Of a DNA stretch of 64,000 nucleotides, positions 46,838 to 56,163 are shown piece after piece. Position numbers and translations under genes: made by a program. The first letter of the stretch is position 1, and every line of letters begins with the position of its first letter. The stretch is from Capnocytophaga canimorsus (GTDB taxonomy: Bacteria > Bacteroidota > Bacteroidia > Flavobacteriales > Flavobacteriaceae), in NCBI RefSeq assembly GCF_002302565.1, contig NZ_CP022382.1:629001-693000 (forward strand), written 5' to 3'. The notes under the pieces were generated by a model that had not been told where the DNA came from, searched no databases, and saw nothing but the letters and a program-made list of their open reading frames with translations.

Positions 46838-47398
46838 TTATCCTTTATTCATAATATAAATGGCGTCTTCACCATCGTTTTCTTTCCATTTTACCACAAC
46901 GCGTTCTTCATTAATCGCATCTACTTGCCTTCCTTTGTAATCGGGCTGAATAGGCAAATGCCGACTGAAACGTCTGTCGATAAGTACCAAAAGTTCAATT
47001 TCAGATGGACGTCCAAAGGACTGAATCGCTGTGAGTGCTGCACGAATGCTTCTTCCTGTGTGAAGCACATCATCAATAAAAACCACTCGTTTGTTCTCGA
47101 CAATGAAATCAATTTTGGTAGAATTCGCTTCCAGAGGCTTAGTTCCTCTGCGGAAATCATCACGGAAAAAGGTGATATCCAACAAACCCAAGGAAATATT
47201 TTCAATTTTGTATTTCTCTTCAAGTAGTCCTACTAAACGTTTTGCCAAAAAAGCACCTCTTGGTTGTATCCCTACAAAGGCTGTATTTGAAAAATCTCCG
47301 TGATTTTCAATTAATTCACACGCCAACCGATTCAGAATTACGTTAATTTCTAATGGACTAAGTAGTGTTTTTTTATGTTGTTCACTTTGTTCTATCAT
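46838..47398 (-). CDS. pyrR: Pyrimidine operon regulator / uracil phosphoribosyltransferase
   Basis: A 186-residue type I PRTase of the PyrR family: GIQPRGAFLAKRL, FRDDFRRGTKPL and the PRPP loop VVFIDDVLHTGRSIRAAL, ending in RFSRHLPIQPDYKGRQVD. In Firmicutes PyrR binds the pyr leader RNA. Here the gene follows the upstream ORF by 4 bp, so there is no leader of its own in front of pyrR; any RNA target must lie elsewhere. It shares a transcript with pyrB. Confidence 0.92.
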   Translation of the reverse strand: MIEQSEQHKKTLLSPLEINVILNRLACELIENHGDFSNTAFVGIQPRGAFLAKRLVGLLEEKYKIENISLGLLDITFFRDDFRRGTKPLEANSTKIDFIVENKRVVFIDDVLHTGRSIRAALTAIQSFGRPSEIELLVLIDRRFSRHLPIQPDYKGRQVDAINEERVVVKWKENDGEDAIYIMNKG

Positions 47399-47402
47399 AG
47401 TG

Positions 47403-49778
47403 TTAAAAAGTTAATCTGTCTAAGTTTGTTTTTGCTTCATTACTTCCTGCTTTCCAAGCTTTTTCATAATATTTTTTAGCATTTTTACGGTCGCCAAGCA
47501 AATAAAAACAAGAAGCTCTGATATTATTCATACTGGGAGTTAGGGTTCCACCGAGTTGTTCTTGTTTAACCATATCTGTTAGGGCTTCTTTATATTTTTG
47601 CGTGTAATAAAAGCAAATGGCTCTAAATCCGTAAGCGTCAATATGATTGGGTACTTTTTCTAAAAAAGAAGTGTACGCATCAAGAGCCTTAACATAATCT
47701 TTTTGGAGATAAAATTGCTGAGCTTTAACAAGAATCGGTGCAAATTGTTCCATCTGTACCCTTGTGGTAATTTTATTACGATTACTTATAACAGATTCGT
47801 TTTTAGGCAGATGTACAAAGGCACTATCTAAAGTGGCTTTAGCTTGGTGAATTAGGTTATTTTTTTCTTGCAAATACGCCAAAGCATTCCAAGCTTGAGG
47901 TTCATTTTTCACATTTTTAAGGAACGATTGCCAAAGCTCAATGGATTCTTTCTCTTTTCCCATATTATTCAAGGCAAAAGTTTCCAAGTTCAAACTACCA
48001 AAAAAGTTGGGTTTTATGCCTCTTGCTTGATGGGCATACTTGTAAATACTATCATAATTTTTTTCTTCTGGTAAAAAATAAGATAACGCCAAAAAATATT
48101 CTTTACGAGCATCCCAAGGGCTGTAGTTGATATTTTTCAATATTTTACGTGCTTGCTCAAACTTTTTCTCATCCATTAAATAACGTGCTTTTTCAACATC
48201 TACAGGTTCAGCTACAGCAGTAAGATTAGGTATTGTAGGATAATTATCAATAAGATAGCTTGAATGCGACTTGGTTTTACGTATCTTATTTTGTTCCTCC
48301 TTTACCATTCGTTGTATTTTTGAGGAATCGAAATACATTTTTTGAACCACAACATTTCCAAAATTAACCACAAATACTACAATACCAAGCAGAATTACCC
48401 ATAGATTTCTATGTTTTGGGTTTTTCGAATTGGCTTTTGAAAAATAAATTACCCCAAAGGCAACTGCAATTCCTACGTAAATAGCAAAAAGTGACTGAAT
48501 TTCAGGGCGATCTTGTGGGAAATTAAAGAAAGCATCAAAAGCATAAGCAAAAAGCCCTAACAAAGGTAAAAAAAACCATTTTTCTTGCTCGGTGTCCTTA
48601 CGTTTATAGGTAGCTATCAAGAAATAGTATGCTGATAGAATAAAAATCGCTAAAAAAGCAAGTCCTGCAAAGATACCCGATTCGACAGGAATTTCCAAAA
48701 AATCATTATGATTCTTATACATATAAATGTAATGAGGGCTATATCTGTTTTCGTATTCCAAATATCTTACCTTCCAATTACCAACCCCTACTCCTAATAT
48801 AGGGTCTTTTTGAATCATTTCGATGGAGGTTTTCCAAGCTGTCAAACGTAAATCATTATTACCATCTTTATTAGCAATACTTGCCATTCGTGTAGAGAAA
48901 CTAGTAGCTTCGCGTCTTTCCTTAGGATACATATAGTGCTGTACGAAAGAGAATACCCCAAAGGCAAGTAGCACCAATCCTAGATGACTTAGCGCTTTAA
49001 CTCCCGTTTGCTTATTTTTCAGAAAGATATAATTCAAAAATCCGTAAATAAGCAAAAGCACCATAGTTACGATAGTTGCCAAATAAAAGGCACGTGTACT
49101 CATAAAAAAGATACATAAAGTACCCAAAACTACGGCAATCCCTCCAAAAATGCGTTTCCAATCTTTTTGAAAATAGAAAAGCCAAACGGCGAAAGGTATT
49201 TTAATAAACATCGCAGAGGCTAATATGTTTTTATTGGAATATGAGGCTTTTATATCATAATCGGCTCCTATACCTTTTACTATTTTGGAAACCCCTCCTA
49301 AAGTCTGCAAAACATCAAAAAGAAGCAATAAAGTCATCGCAATTGCTAAAATAATCACACTTTTAGGATGATAAAGTACTAGTGCCGAAACCATCCAAGC
49401 TGCCATAAACGCTGTAAAAAGCTTAAAGAAGTGGAGTATCGCCTCGGGAATATTAATCGCTTTGGTAAAGGAAAATAAAGCAAATAACATCAAAACACTG
49501 AAAGCAATACCTATTTTATTACCAAAAAAACCTAAAAGCACACGAGTTTTAGCTCGAAATTCCCTATTAAAAAATACAACTGAAGCCACAACAAGGTTCA
49601 AAATAGCAAAAGTGAAAAATTTGGGAGCATTCGAGTCAAAAGCCATCCAATTGGGTGTCAATACCGTAATATAACCATAAGCCATAAGCAATAACCCGCT
49701 AATAAATTGCAATAAGACAGAATTCTTAGTCAACTGAATTGTTTTTTCTCTATTATCAATGCTTACCTTTTTTTTCAT
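47403..49778 (-). CDS. O-antigen-ligase-like membrane protein with TPR tail
   Basis: 791 residues. About eleven membrane segments in residues 15-480, including the ligase/polymerase motif (DPILGVGVGNWKVRYLEYENR, in short) and RAFYLATIVTMVLLL. A periplasmic or cytoplasmic TPR-rich tail (540-790, SLNLETFALNNMGKEKESIELW and repeats) follows. Wzy/WaaL-type proteins polymerise or transfer polysaccharide chains. The tail is a known combination in Bacteroidota. It lies 4 bp before pyrR. A minus-strand TAGATTTG box lies at 49825-49832. Confidence 0.8.
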   Translation of the reverse strand: MKKKVSIDNREKTIQLTKNSVLLQFISGLLLMAYGYITVLTPNWMAFDSNAPKFFTFAILNLVVASVVFFNREFRAKTRVLLGFFGNKIGIAFSVLMLFALFSFTKAINIPEAILHFFKLFTAFMAAWMVSALVLYHPKSVIILAIAMTLLLLFDVLQTLGGVSKIVKGIGADYDIKASYSNKNILASAMFIKIPFAVWLFYFQKDWKRIFGGIAVVLGTLCIFFMSTRAFYLATIVTMVLLLIYGFLNYIFLKNKQTGVKALSHLGLVLLAFGVFSFVQHYMYPKERREATSFSTRMASIANKDGNNDLRLTAWKTSIEMIQKDPILGVGVGNWKVRYLEYENRYSPHYIYMYKNHNDFLEIPVESGIFAGLAFLAIFILSAYYFLIATYKRKDTEQEKWFFLPLLGLFAYAFDAFFNFPQDRPEIQSLFAIYVGIAVAFGVIYFSKANSKNPKHRNLWVILLGIVVFVVNFGNVVVQKMYFDSSKIQRMVKEEQNKIRKTKSHSSYLIDNYPTIPNLTAVAEPVDVEKARYLMDEKKFEQARKILKNINYSPWDARKEYFLALSYFLPEEKNYDSIYKYAHQARGIKPNFFGSLNLETFALNNMGKEKESIELWQSFLKNVKNEPQAWNALAYLQEKNNLIHQAKATLDSAFVHLPKNESVISNRNKITTRVQMEQFAPILVKAQQFYLQKDYVKALDAYTSFLEKVPNHIDAYGFRAICFYYTQKYKEALTDMVKQEQLGGTLTPSMNNIRASCFYLLGDRKNAKKYYEKAWKAGSNEAKTNLDRLTF

Positions 49779-50100
49779 AAATCAATGAGTTACTTTAGAT
49801 AATGTACTTTTTGCTATGTTGCTACAAATCTAAACATTTAGTGGGTAAAAATAGTATTTTATGAAATGAAATTTTTTAATTAAAATGGTAAATATCTAAT
49901 TTTGTTTTATTTACCAAACTACAAGAATTATATCAAGAAAACTAAATTCACAAAGATTTTCTATAGCACGTTGAAGTTACACGTAACGCTCTTCTCTCTA
50001 AAGCTAAAAAAATGGATTAAGATTTGATAAAAACCATTCTCAATTGATTTTTACTCGTTAAAAATATTAGCCATTTGGTTTGATTTTGTCTGATAAATGA
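49779..50100. other. Intergenic region
   Basis: AT-rich divergent region with the -7 boxes of the flanking genes (49825-49832 on minus, 50101-50108 on plus). No RNA or other gene is seen. Confidence 0.6.
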
Positions 50101-50108
50101 TATATTTG
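50079..50108 (+). promoter_or_regulatory. Promoter of the fumarylacetoacetase homologue
   Basis: TTTG, 18-nt spacer, TATATTTG, 30 bp before the ATG: a full flavobacterial promoter. Confidence 0.65.
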
Positions 50109-50137
50109 TTGGCAGAAAAATATAAACTAATATCATA

Positions 50138-51433
50138 ATGGCAGAAAAAATCATTGCAGCGTCACGGAAGTCGTGGCTGGAAGTTGCTGATAACTCGGAT
50201 TTTCCGTTGCAAAATATCCCTTTTGGCGTTTTTCTTACTCCCGAAGATGTTATTACCATCGGTACACGCATAGGTGACACCGCTATTGACCTCGGGGCTA
50301 TGCACCAACTGGGCTATTTTGAAGGTATTTCGCTTACTGATGATATTTTTTTACAAGATAGTCTAAACGATTTTATTTCTGATGGAAAAAAAACTTGGCG
50401 TTTAGTACGCCAACGCATTGCCGATGTTTTTGACCAAAACAATCCTACCCTTCGTGATAACTTGAAACACCGAAAAGCCATTTTGTTCGATTTGGATGAA
50501 ATTGAAATGCAATTGCCTGTTCAAATTGGTGATTATACCGATTTTTATTCGTACAGAAATCAAATCACCTATATGGAAACACTGATGAAAATTCGAAATG
50601 AAGAATGCTCATTGGATACTCCGTTAAACTTCCCGTTAGGGTATCACGGAAGAAGTTCTTCGATTGTACCCTCTGGAATTGGAATTCATCGTCCGCACGG
50701 TCAAATCTTACCTAAAAATGCTAATTCACTAATGCTCTTGCCCTCTAACGAGGTAGATTTCGAGTTAGAAATGGCTTTTATCACTACCGATGCAAACAGC
50801 CTTGGTGAGAGTGTTTCTATTGAAGAGGCAGAGGATTATATTTTCGGTATGGTACTTTTTAACAATTGGAGTGCCCGAGATATTCAAAAATGGGAATATA
50901 CCCAACCAGGTTCATTTTTAGGGAAGAATTTTGCTTCGTCCATCTCTCCGTGGATTATCACTTTAGATGCGTTAAGACCTTTTCGTATCAAAAAGGAAAA
51001 TCAAAACCCATTACCTCCCGCTTATCTTCAAAAGAAAAACCATCATACGTATGATATCAATTTAGAGGTTTTTCTAACCACTGAAAAAGGAAATACTACA
51101 GCGCTATCCAAAACGAATTTTAAAAACACTTATTGGAGTATTGCTCAACAGCTTACACACCACACCATTAGTGGTTGTAAAGTAAATAGTGGCGACCTTA
51201 TGGCAAGTGGTACCATATCGGGGAATACCCCAGATAGTGGTGGATGTCTTTTGGAAATCACCGAGGGTGGAAAGAAAAAAATTACACTCAATAACGGACA
51301 AAAACGCACTTACTTAGAAGATAATGATACAATAACCATAAAAGGATATTGTAAAAATGAAGAACTTCGTATCGGATTCGGAGAAGTTAGCAATACTTTA
51401 TTGAAGCCTTTCGAGAAAAAAGATTACAAATAA
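50138..51433 (+). CDS. Fumarylacetoacetase homologue lacking key residues
   Basis: 431 residues with a clear FAH fold: DYTDFYS (D135 metal ligand), GYHGRSSSIVPSG, ELEMAF (two Glu metal ligands), WSARDIQKWEY, FLGKNFASSISPW and GDLMASGTISG. Two essential positions differ from the mammalian enzyme. The catalytic His of the DYTDFYSSRQH motif is Q142, and the metal ligand Asp of NDWSARD is N243. The substrate lid region (residues 139-160) is also unlike the usual NVG-MFR stretch. It was checked for frameshift; the frame is open. No other tyrosine-degradation gene is near, so the classical activity is doubtful. Confidence 0.8.
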   Translation: MAEKIIAASRKSWLEVADNSDFPLQNIPFGVFLTPEDVITIGTRIGDTAIDLGAMHQLGYFEGISLTDDIFLQDSLNDFISDGKKTWRLVRQRIADVFDQNNPTLRDNLKHRKAILFDLDEIEMQLPVQIGDYTDFYSYRNQITYMETLMKIRNEECSLDTPLNFPLGYHGRSSSIVPSGIGIHRPHGQILPKNANSLMLLPSNEVDFELEMAFITTDANSLGESVSIEEAEDYIFGMVLFNNWSARDIQKWEYTQPGSFLGKNFASSISPWIITLDALRPFRIKKENQNPLPPAYLQKKNHHTYDINLEVFLTTEKGNTTALSKTNFKNTYWSIAQQLTHHTISGCKVNSGDLMASGTISGNTPDSGGCLLEITEGGKKKITLNNGQKRTYLEDNDTITIKGYCKNEELRIGFGEVSNTLLKPFEKKDYK

Positions 51434-51470
51434 AAACGGATAAAAATATCTTTATTCTACATAAAATTAC

Positions 51471-51478
51471 TACCTTTG
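51471..51478 (+). promoter_or_regulatory. -7 box of gpmA
   Basis: TACCTTTG, 42 bp before the ATG. Confidence 0.5.
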
Positions 51479-51520
51479 TAGGAGTTTAAAAAATAAATAA
51501 TAACCAAAAAATAAATCAAA

Positions 51521-52267
51521 ATGTACAAACTGGTTTTATTACGCCACGGACAAAGTGAATGGAATAAATTAAATTTATTTACAGGTTGGCACGATGTTGA
51601 CCTAACAGAACAAGGAGTTGAAGAGGCTCGTCAAGCAGGAAAAATTATGAAAGAGGAAGGTTTCCGTTTTGATGTTGCTTATACCTCTGTACTTAAAAGA
51701 GCCATCAAAACCCTCAATCACGCTTTAGAAGCTATGGGTGATTTATGGGTGCCTACTCACAAAAATTGGCGTTTGAATGAAAAAAGTTACGGAGCGCTTC
51801 AAGGAATGAATAAAGCGGAAACAGCTGAAAAATACGGTGAAGACCAAGTGCTTTTATGGAGACGTTCGTACGATGTTCGTCCGCCACTAATTGAAGAAAC
51901 TGATGAGCGCCATCCTTCACACGATCGTCGTTATGACCAGCTCTCAGCAACAGATAAAACTGCTGGAGAAAGTCTTAAAGACACTTATGATCGTTTGCTT
52001 CCGTTTTGGCATAGCGATATTGCTCCTGCTGTAAAAAGCGGAAAAAGTGTTATCATAGCTGCTCACGGAAATAGCCTTCGCTCTTTGGTTCAGTTTTTAG
52101 ACAACCTTAGCGAGGCAGAAATCCTAAAACTAAACATTCCTACAGGAGTACCTTTGGTATATGAATTAGATGCCAATTTAAAACCTATTAAAAGCTACTA
52201 TTTAGGCGACCAAGAAGCTATTGCAGCGGCTATCAACAATGTAGCTAATCAGGGAAAATCTAAATAA
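51521..52267 (+). CDS. gpmA: 2,3-bisphosphoglycerate-dependent phosphoglycerate mutase
   Basis: Glycolytic 2-PG/3-PG interconversion, 248 residues. The RHG motif [18 protein letters not shown] has catalytic H9; RYDVRPP and [10 protein letters not shown] follow, with the second His in [10 protein letters not shown]. Full length. A strong terminator follows the stop. Confidence 0.95.
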   Translation: MYKLVLLRHGQSEWNKLNLFTGWHDVDLTEQGVEEARQAGKIMKEEGFRFDVAYTSVLKRAIKTLNHALEAMGDLWVPTHKNWRLNEKSYGALQGMNKAETAEKYGEDQVLLWRRSYDVRPPLIEETDERHPSHDRRYDQLSATDKTAGESLKDTYDRLLPFWHSDIAPAVKSGKSVIIAAHGNSLRSLVQFLDNLSEAEILKLNIPTGVPLVYELDANLKPIKSYYLGDQEAIAAAINNVANQGKSK

Positions 52268-52284
52268 TTAAATATTTTATTTAA

Positions 52285-52324
52285 AAATAAATAAGGCGGA
52301 CTTTCAGTCCGCCTTATTTATTTT
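52285..52324. terminator. Bidirectional terminator between gpmA and ndpA
   Basis: AAATAAATAAGGCGGACT pairs perfectly with AGTCCGCCTTATTTATTT over 18 bp around TTC. Confidence 0.9.
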
Positions 52325-52335
52325 CCTGTTAACTT

Positions 52336-53394
52336 TTAACTTTTTTGTTCTTTATTGAAATAAACCAAATAGTAATACATTTGTTTTTCTTGGTCCCAAC
52401 CTTTTTCTACAAATTTTTCGGCTGATTCCGGATTGATAAAATCCAAACGAATTTGAATGTTCGTATCCAAATCAATTACGTTTTTGATTTTCTTACGAAC
52501 ATCTGAAACTGCCTTGTTAGCTATTGGGAAACTAGACACATCTTCTATTTTGTATTTAGGTCCTTTTTCTACTTTATAGTTTCTGAACTCAGGGATTAAA
52601 TCTGGATTATCAATAACCTCATTCATAAATGCAGTTTCCTCAAACTCATCATTTTTAGCAAAATAATTGATTGCCCGATTCATAAACATCACTTCTTCTT
52701 TTTTGTCTTCCGCTGGAAGTATAACTTCCTTGGCAAAATCCTGACTGAATTTCAAATATTTTTTAGTAAAGAAATTTTCATCAATCAAAGCATCAACCCC
52801 TAAGAAATTTTCAAGCCAATACTTAGTATCATAACGATTGCTATCTACCGAAAGTACCTTATATCCTTCTTCTTTATTCACATTGAAGATGATACAGCCT
52901 TTGTCCAATTTATGAATATTTACACCTTCTTGTATAATGATTTCCAGCTGATTTTGTTGCTCTTCAAATTGTAGAAAGTTATGTTTCATTTCCGACTTGA
53001 AGATACCCACCGCACTCACTTTCTGATTATCCAAAAAAATATCGTGAAGAAGGGTAACATATAACTCACCACTTTTGATATGCGGATGATTGGACTGATT
53101 GTAAAGATGTTGAGCTATTTTTTTAGAGACTTGATGAATTGAATTTTCATTTTCAAAAATGGAAGTTATCAATTGATAAAGTTCGTTGAATTCCACATCT
53201 GCATCGTGTGAAAATCGAAAATAATTTTCTTCCTTTTCTCGAAAGGGTTTGAAAAAATATTCTTTAAGCAATCCAATAATTTCATCGTTGAGTGCATAGG
53301 GTTGCTCGGAGATAAAAAGAGGTTCTCCTTTACTTTGATTTCCAATGCGATGAATAGATAAACTATCGATATGCGTATTGTATAAATTAAGCAT
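52336..53394 (-). CDS. Nucleoid-associated protein NdpA
   Basis: 352 residues of the NdpA/YejK family (PF04245): starts with LYNTHIDSLSIHRIGNQSKGEPLFISEQ, has the FKSEMKHNFLQF region and a C-terminal part (VSDVRKKIKNVIDLDTNIQIRLDF). Nucleoid binding is known for the family; its role here is unclear. It follows a pRiA4b-ORF3-like gene by 33 bp on the same strand. Confidence 0.82.
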   Translation of the reverse strand: MLNLYNTHIDSLSIHRIGNQSKGEPLFISEQPYALNDEIIGLLKEYFFKPFREKEENYFRFSHDADVEFNELYQLITSIFENENSIHQVSKKIAQHLYNQSNHPHIKSGELYVTLLHDIFLDNQKVSAVGIFKSEMKHNFLQFEEQQNQLEIIIQEGVNIHKLDKGCIIFNVNKEEGYKVLSVDSNRYDTKYWLENFLGVDALIDENFFTKKYLKFSQDFAKEVILPAEDKKEEVMFMNRAINYFAKNDEFEETAFMNEVIDNPDLIPEFRNYKVEKGPKYKIEDVSSFPIANKAVSDVRKKIKNVIDLDTNIQIRLDFINPESAEKFVEKGWDQEKQMYYYLVYFNKEQKS

Positions 53395-53427
53395 ATTTAT
53401 TTCCTTATTTTTTCAAATTTTTAAGTT

Positions 53428-53955
53428 TTAGTAATAATCTTCACGGTAATCATCGTCTCCATAACCGAACTCGCCATAGTCCTCTTCATCCATATCAAAA
53501 TCACTGAATTCGTCTTCAAACTCATTAAAATCGTCTGATTCGAAGTTTTTCTCAGGAGCTTCAGCAGGAATACTTCCGTGAGCAAATAAAAGTGCAGGAT
53601 AGCTTAAAGACTCTGTTTCTTGCGAAATTTCTTTCAATTCCACAAAGAATGTCCACATATTGAAAAAGTCATAAACATAGAGTAATTTGGGTTGGTCTTC
53701 ATCTACCACATTTTCTATGGTTTCTTCTTGCATCAAACGAGTTTCTCCATTTTCGGAAAGGTCAAAAAGGGTAATTTCTTCACCTTGATTCCAATCGTCA
53801 TCCGACAAATAAAACGACGCCATTTCATCTCCAGCAAACCCAAAAGCTTGAGTAATAGCATTGTGTAAATCCTCCAAATTAGCGGTTCCTTCAATAGCTA
53901 TATCACGGATAACATCCTCTTTTACATCGAGAATTACTCTGAATTTATAAATCAT
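53428..53955 (-). CDS. pRiA4b-ORF3-like (IS1096 passenger TnpR) protein
   Basis: 175 residues. The pRiA4b-ORF3 fold: IYKFRVILDVKEDVIRDIAIEG, the TANLEDLHNAITQAFGF helix, FYLSDDDW, KLLYVYDFFNMWTFFVEL. A very acidic tail (EFEDEFSDFDMDEEDYGEF) follows. The family is common in bacteria and not tied to transposition. It shares its core with the extra gene in the cas operon, though without the zinc fingers. A minus-strand TATCTTTG box lies at 53976-53983. Confidence 0.8.
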   Translation of the reverse strand: MIYKFRVILDVKEDVIRDIAIEGTANLEDLHNAITQAFGFAGDEMASFYLSDDDWNQGEEITLFDLSENGETRLMQEETIENVVDEDQPKLLYVYDFFNMWTFFVELKEISQETESLSYPALLFAHGSIPAEAPEKNFESDDFNEFEDEFSDFDMDEEDYGEFGYGDDDYREDYY

Positions 53956-53975
53956 ATTCTTAAAATTTTACCCAG

Positions 53976-53983
53976 CAAAGATA
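53976..53983 (-). promoter_or_regulatory. -7 box of the pRiA4b-ORF3-like/ndpA unit
   Basis: Minus-strand TATCTTTG, 21 bp before the ATG. Confidence 0.5.
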
Positions 53984-54062
53984 AGAATTTCAATGAATGA
54001 TTTACCTTATTTTCGTTGCTTTTTAGAAAAGAATAAATTCAAAAATATCAATAAATTAAAAA

Positions 54063-54455
54063 TTAAAGAATTGTCATTTTATCTGCCAAGGTTTCAATAA
54101 ATTTAGCAATAGGCGATTTTATCATCATAGCCATCATCGGATTAAAATTCCCTTCAAAACAGAACTGCACTTGTGTTTCATTTTCCGAAATCGACTCTAA
54201 ATCAACTTTTAATAAAAAAGGAATCTTACCATCCTTGGCTTTCAAAACCATTTGACGATAAGCAGATGCCTCTGCCCTTTCCAAAGCAATTTCTGGCATC
54301 CCCTTTAAGGCAAATACAAAAGCATCTGCTCCTAACATTTCAAATTTTTCTATAGATTCAGGCATCAATTTTTGAAAATTTTCAAGATGATTTAAAAAAC
54401 TGTAAACCTGTTCATCTTTTTTCTGAATTACTACTTTTTTAGATTCCAATTTCAT
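54063..54455 (-). CDS. SRPBCC-fold protein next to pyrE
   Basis: 130 residues of a START/SRPBCC-type fold: VYSFLNHLENFQKLMPESIEKFEM, the middle EASAYRQMVLKAK, the strand VQFCFEGNFNPMMAMMIKSP and a C-terminal helix. This small protein is often found next to pyrE in Flavobacteria. Ligand unknown. It lies 9 bp after pyrE. Confidence 0.72.
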   Translation of the reverse strand: MKLESKKVVIQKKDEQVYSFLNHLENFQKLMPESIEKFEMLGADAFVFALKGMPEIALERAEASAYRQMVLKAKDGKIPFLLKVDLESISENETQVQFCFEGNFNPMMAMMIKSPIAKFIETLADKMTIL

Positions 54456-54464
54456 AATATATAA

Positions 54465-55106
54465 TTATTGTCGCCATTTCGACGGATTCTCACGCCAACT
54501 CTTAAGCATTTCTAACTCATTTTCAGAAATATACCCTATATTTAAAGCTTGTAAAAGTAAATTCTCATAATTGCTTAAAGTGTGCAACACTACATTTTCT
54601 TGCTTAAAATTTTGGTGAGCTGTTTCAAAACCGTAAGAAAAGACTGCCAACATTCCTAACACCTCAGCTTGAGCCGATTTAAGTGCTTTAACGGCATTTA
54701 AACTACTCATTCCGGTACTGATTAAATCCTCAATTACCGTTACTTTTTGCCCTGACTGCAAAGCACCTTCTATTTGATTTTGCCTTCCGTGTTTTTTAGG
54801 CTCAGGACGTACATAAATAAAAGGTAAGCCCAACTTATCTGCCACAAGCATACCCATACCAATAGCTCCAGTGGCAACTCCTGCAATTACCTGCGTTTGC
54901 GGATATCGCTCTTGAACCTCTCTTGCCATTTGCTGGGCTATATAATTACGAATTTCAGGATATGAAAGCACTACACGATTATCACAATAGATGGGCGACT
55001 TCCAGCCCGATGCCCAAGTAAAAGGATTTTCAGAATTCAATTTTATTGCTTTTATTTGCAGTAAATAATCGGCTGTTTTTTGAGCTGTATTCTTATCTAA
55101 AACCAT
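54465..55106 (-). CDS. pyrE: Orotate phosphoribosyltransferase
   Basis: Makes OMP from orotate and PRPP, 213 residues. ENPFTWASGWKSPIYCDNR at the start, IAGVATGAIGMGM, YVRPEPKKHGRQNQIEG and the PRPP loop VTVIEDLISTGMSSLNAVK. It is divergent from the NUDIX gene with only 5 bp between the starts. Confidence 0.94.
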   Translation of the reverse strand: MVLDKNTAQKTADYLLQIKAIKLNSENPFTWASGWKSPIYCDNRVVLSYPEIRNYIAQQMAREVQERYPQTQVIAGVATGAIGMGMLVADKLGLPFIYVRPEPKKHGRQNQIEGALQSGQKVTVIEDLISTGMSSLNAVKALKSAQAEVLGMLAVFSYGFETAHQNFKQENVVLHTLSNYENLLLQALNIGYISENELEMLKSWRENPSKWRQ

Positions 55107-55111
55107 TGTTT

Positions 55112-55705
55112 ATGATGTATGAAATTTTTGTTAATGATAAGTCAATCATTTTGACAAATATAAAAGATAATACGGATACTATCAAATATTTTCCGCTAAA
55201 AGATGTCTCTATCGAATTTATTATGGAAGAGTTGGAGAAAAAAGAAGTTGAAAAATTGTATCTATATCATCCAAAATCAGAAAAACTACTCAAAAAATTC
55301 AAAAAGAAACTATTGGTTATCAAGGCAGGAGGGGGTATTGTTACCAATTCAAAAGGAAAAATTCTGTTTATCAAAAGAAAAAATAAATGGGATTTGCCCA
55401 AAGGGAAAAAAGAAAAAGGAGAAAATATAGCTACCAGCGCTTTGCGTGAAGTGGAAGAAGAAACAGGAGTTAAAAAATTGAAAATCAATAACTTTAAAAC
55501 CATTACTTACCATATTTTTAAAAGAGATGGAAAATATCAGCTCAAAGAAACCTATTGGTACGAAATGACCAGTGATTACAAAGGCAAACTCACCCCACAA
55601 ACTGCTGAAGATATTGAAAAAGTATGCTGGAAAAAACCAGATAAGTTGGAAAAAATCGTGAAATCATCTTACAAGAATATACAGCGACTTTTCGGAATCG
55701 TGTAA
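55112..55705 (+). CDS. NUDIX hydrolase
   Basis: The ATG at 55112 (MMYEIFVNDKSIIL) is preferred over an upstream TTG that would overlap pyrE; 197 residues. The N-terminal 65 residues form an extra domain. The Nudix box is G-x5-E-x7-REVEEETGV (GKKEKGENIATSALREVEEE). Substrate unknown; a nucleotide diphosphate derivative is likely. A terminator follows. Confidence 0.85.
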   Translation: MMYEIFVNDKSIILTNIKDNTDTIKYFPLKDVSIEFIMEELEKKEVEKLYLYHPKSEKLLKKFKKKLLVIKAGGGIVTNSKGKILFIKRKNKWDLPKGKKEKGENIATSALREVEEETGVKKLKINNFKTITYHIFKRDGKYQLKETYWYEMTSDYKGKLTPQTAEDIEKVCWKKPDKLEKIVKSSYKNIQRLFGIV

Positions 55706-55710
55706 ACGTA

Positions 55711-55744
55711 AAAAGAGGGATTACAAAATTGTAATCCCTCTTTT
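55711..55744. terminator. Bidirectional terminator after the NUDIX gene
   Basis: AAAAGAGGGATTAC pairs perfectly with GTAATCCCTCTTTT over 14 bp. Confidence 0.85.
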
Positions 55745-55765
55745 CATACTTTGTGATAGCCCGAA

Positions 55766-56068
55766 CTAATCTTCTTCTTCCATACTTTCTTCTGGAATTT
55801 CCAAAGTTGCCGATTCAATATCGCCAGAAGCATCGGCATTAAAGTCATCGTCTTCATCGAAATTCTCCATCGTATCGGCTAAACGAGTACTTACTTTAAC
55901 CAAGTAAATAACATCGTCGGTACGTACCTCCAAAGCCTCTACGGTTTCATTTTTCGCATTTTTAAAGCGAATCACATCGTCATCTCCATAACCATCTGGA
56001 TATTTCTCTACCAAAATGGATAAAATTTCATTTGTTAGTTTCTTATAATCAACGATTACTCTCTTCAT
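55766..56068 (-). CDS. Conserved acidic protein downstream of the deoxyhypusine-synthase-like gene
   Basis: 100 residues: an N-terminal YKKLTNEILSILVEKYPDGYG helix, a small beta core (VIRFKNAKNETVEALEVRTDDVIYLVKV) and an acidic tail. It begins 95 bp after the polyamine gene on the same strand. I do not recognise a function. Confidence 0.6.
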   Translation of the reverse strand: MKRVIVDYKKLTNEILSILVEKYPDGYGDDDVIRFKNAKNETVEALEVRTDDVIYLVKVSTRLADTMENFDEDDDFNADASGDIESATLEIPEESMEEED

Positions 56069-56163
56069 ATAAAAAATTATTTTTGGACGGCGAAGGTAAA
56101 TGAATTTTTAAAATTAAAAAATAAAATAATTCAAATATTTTTTAGCTTTATTGACTTCATTAT

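Noticed and set aside
47399..47402. A PyrR-controlled leader in front of pyrR
   Set aside because: Only 4 bp lie between the upstream gene and pyrR, so there is no room for a leader RNA there.
50017..50280. An 87-codon minus-strand frame overlapping the start of the fumarylacetoacetase homologue
   Set aside because: It overlaps a well-supported gene and its promoter, with no conserved features.
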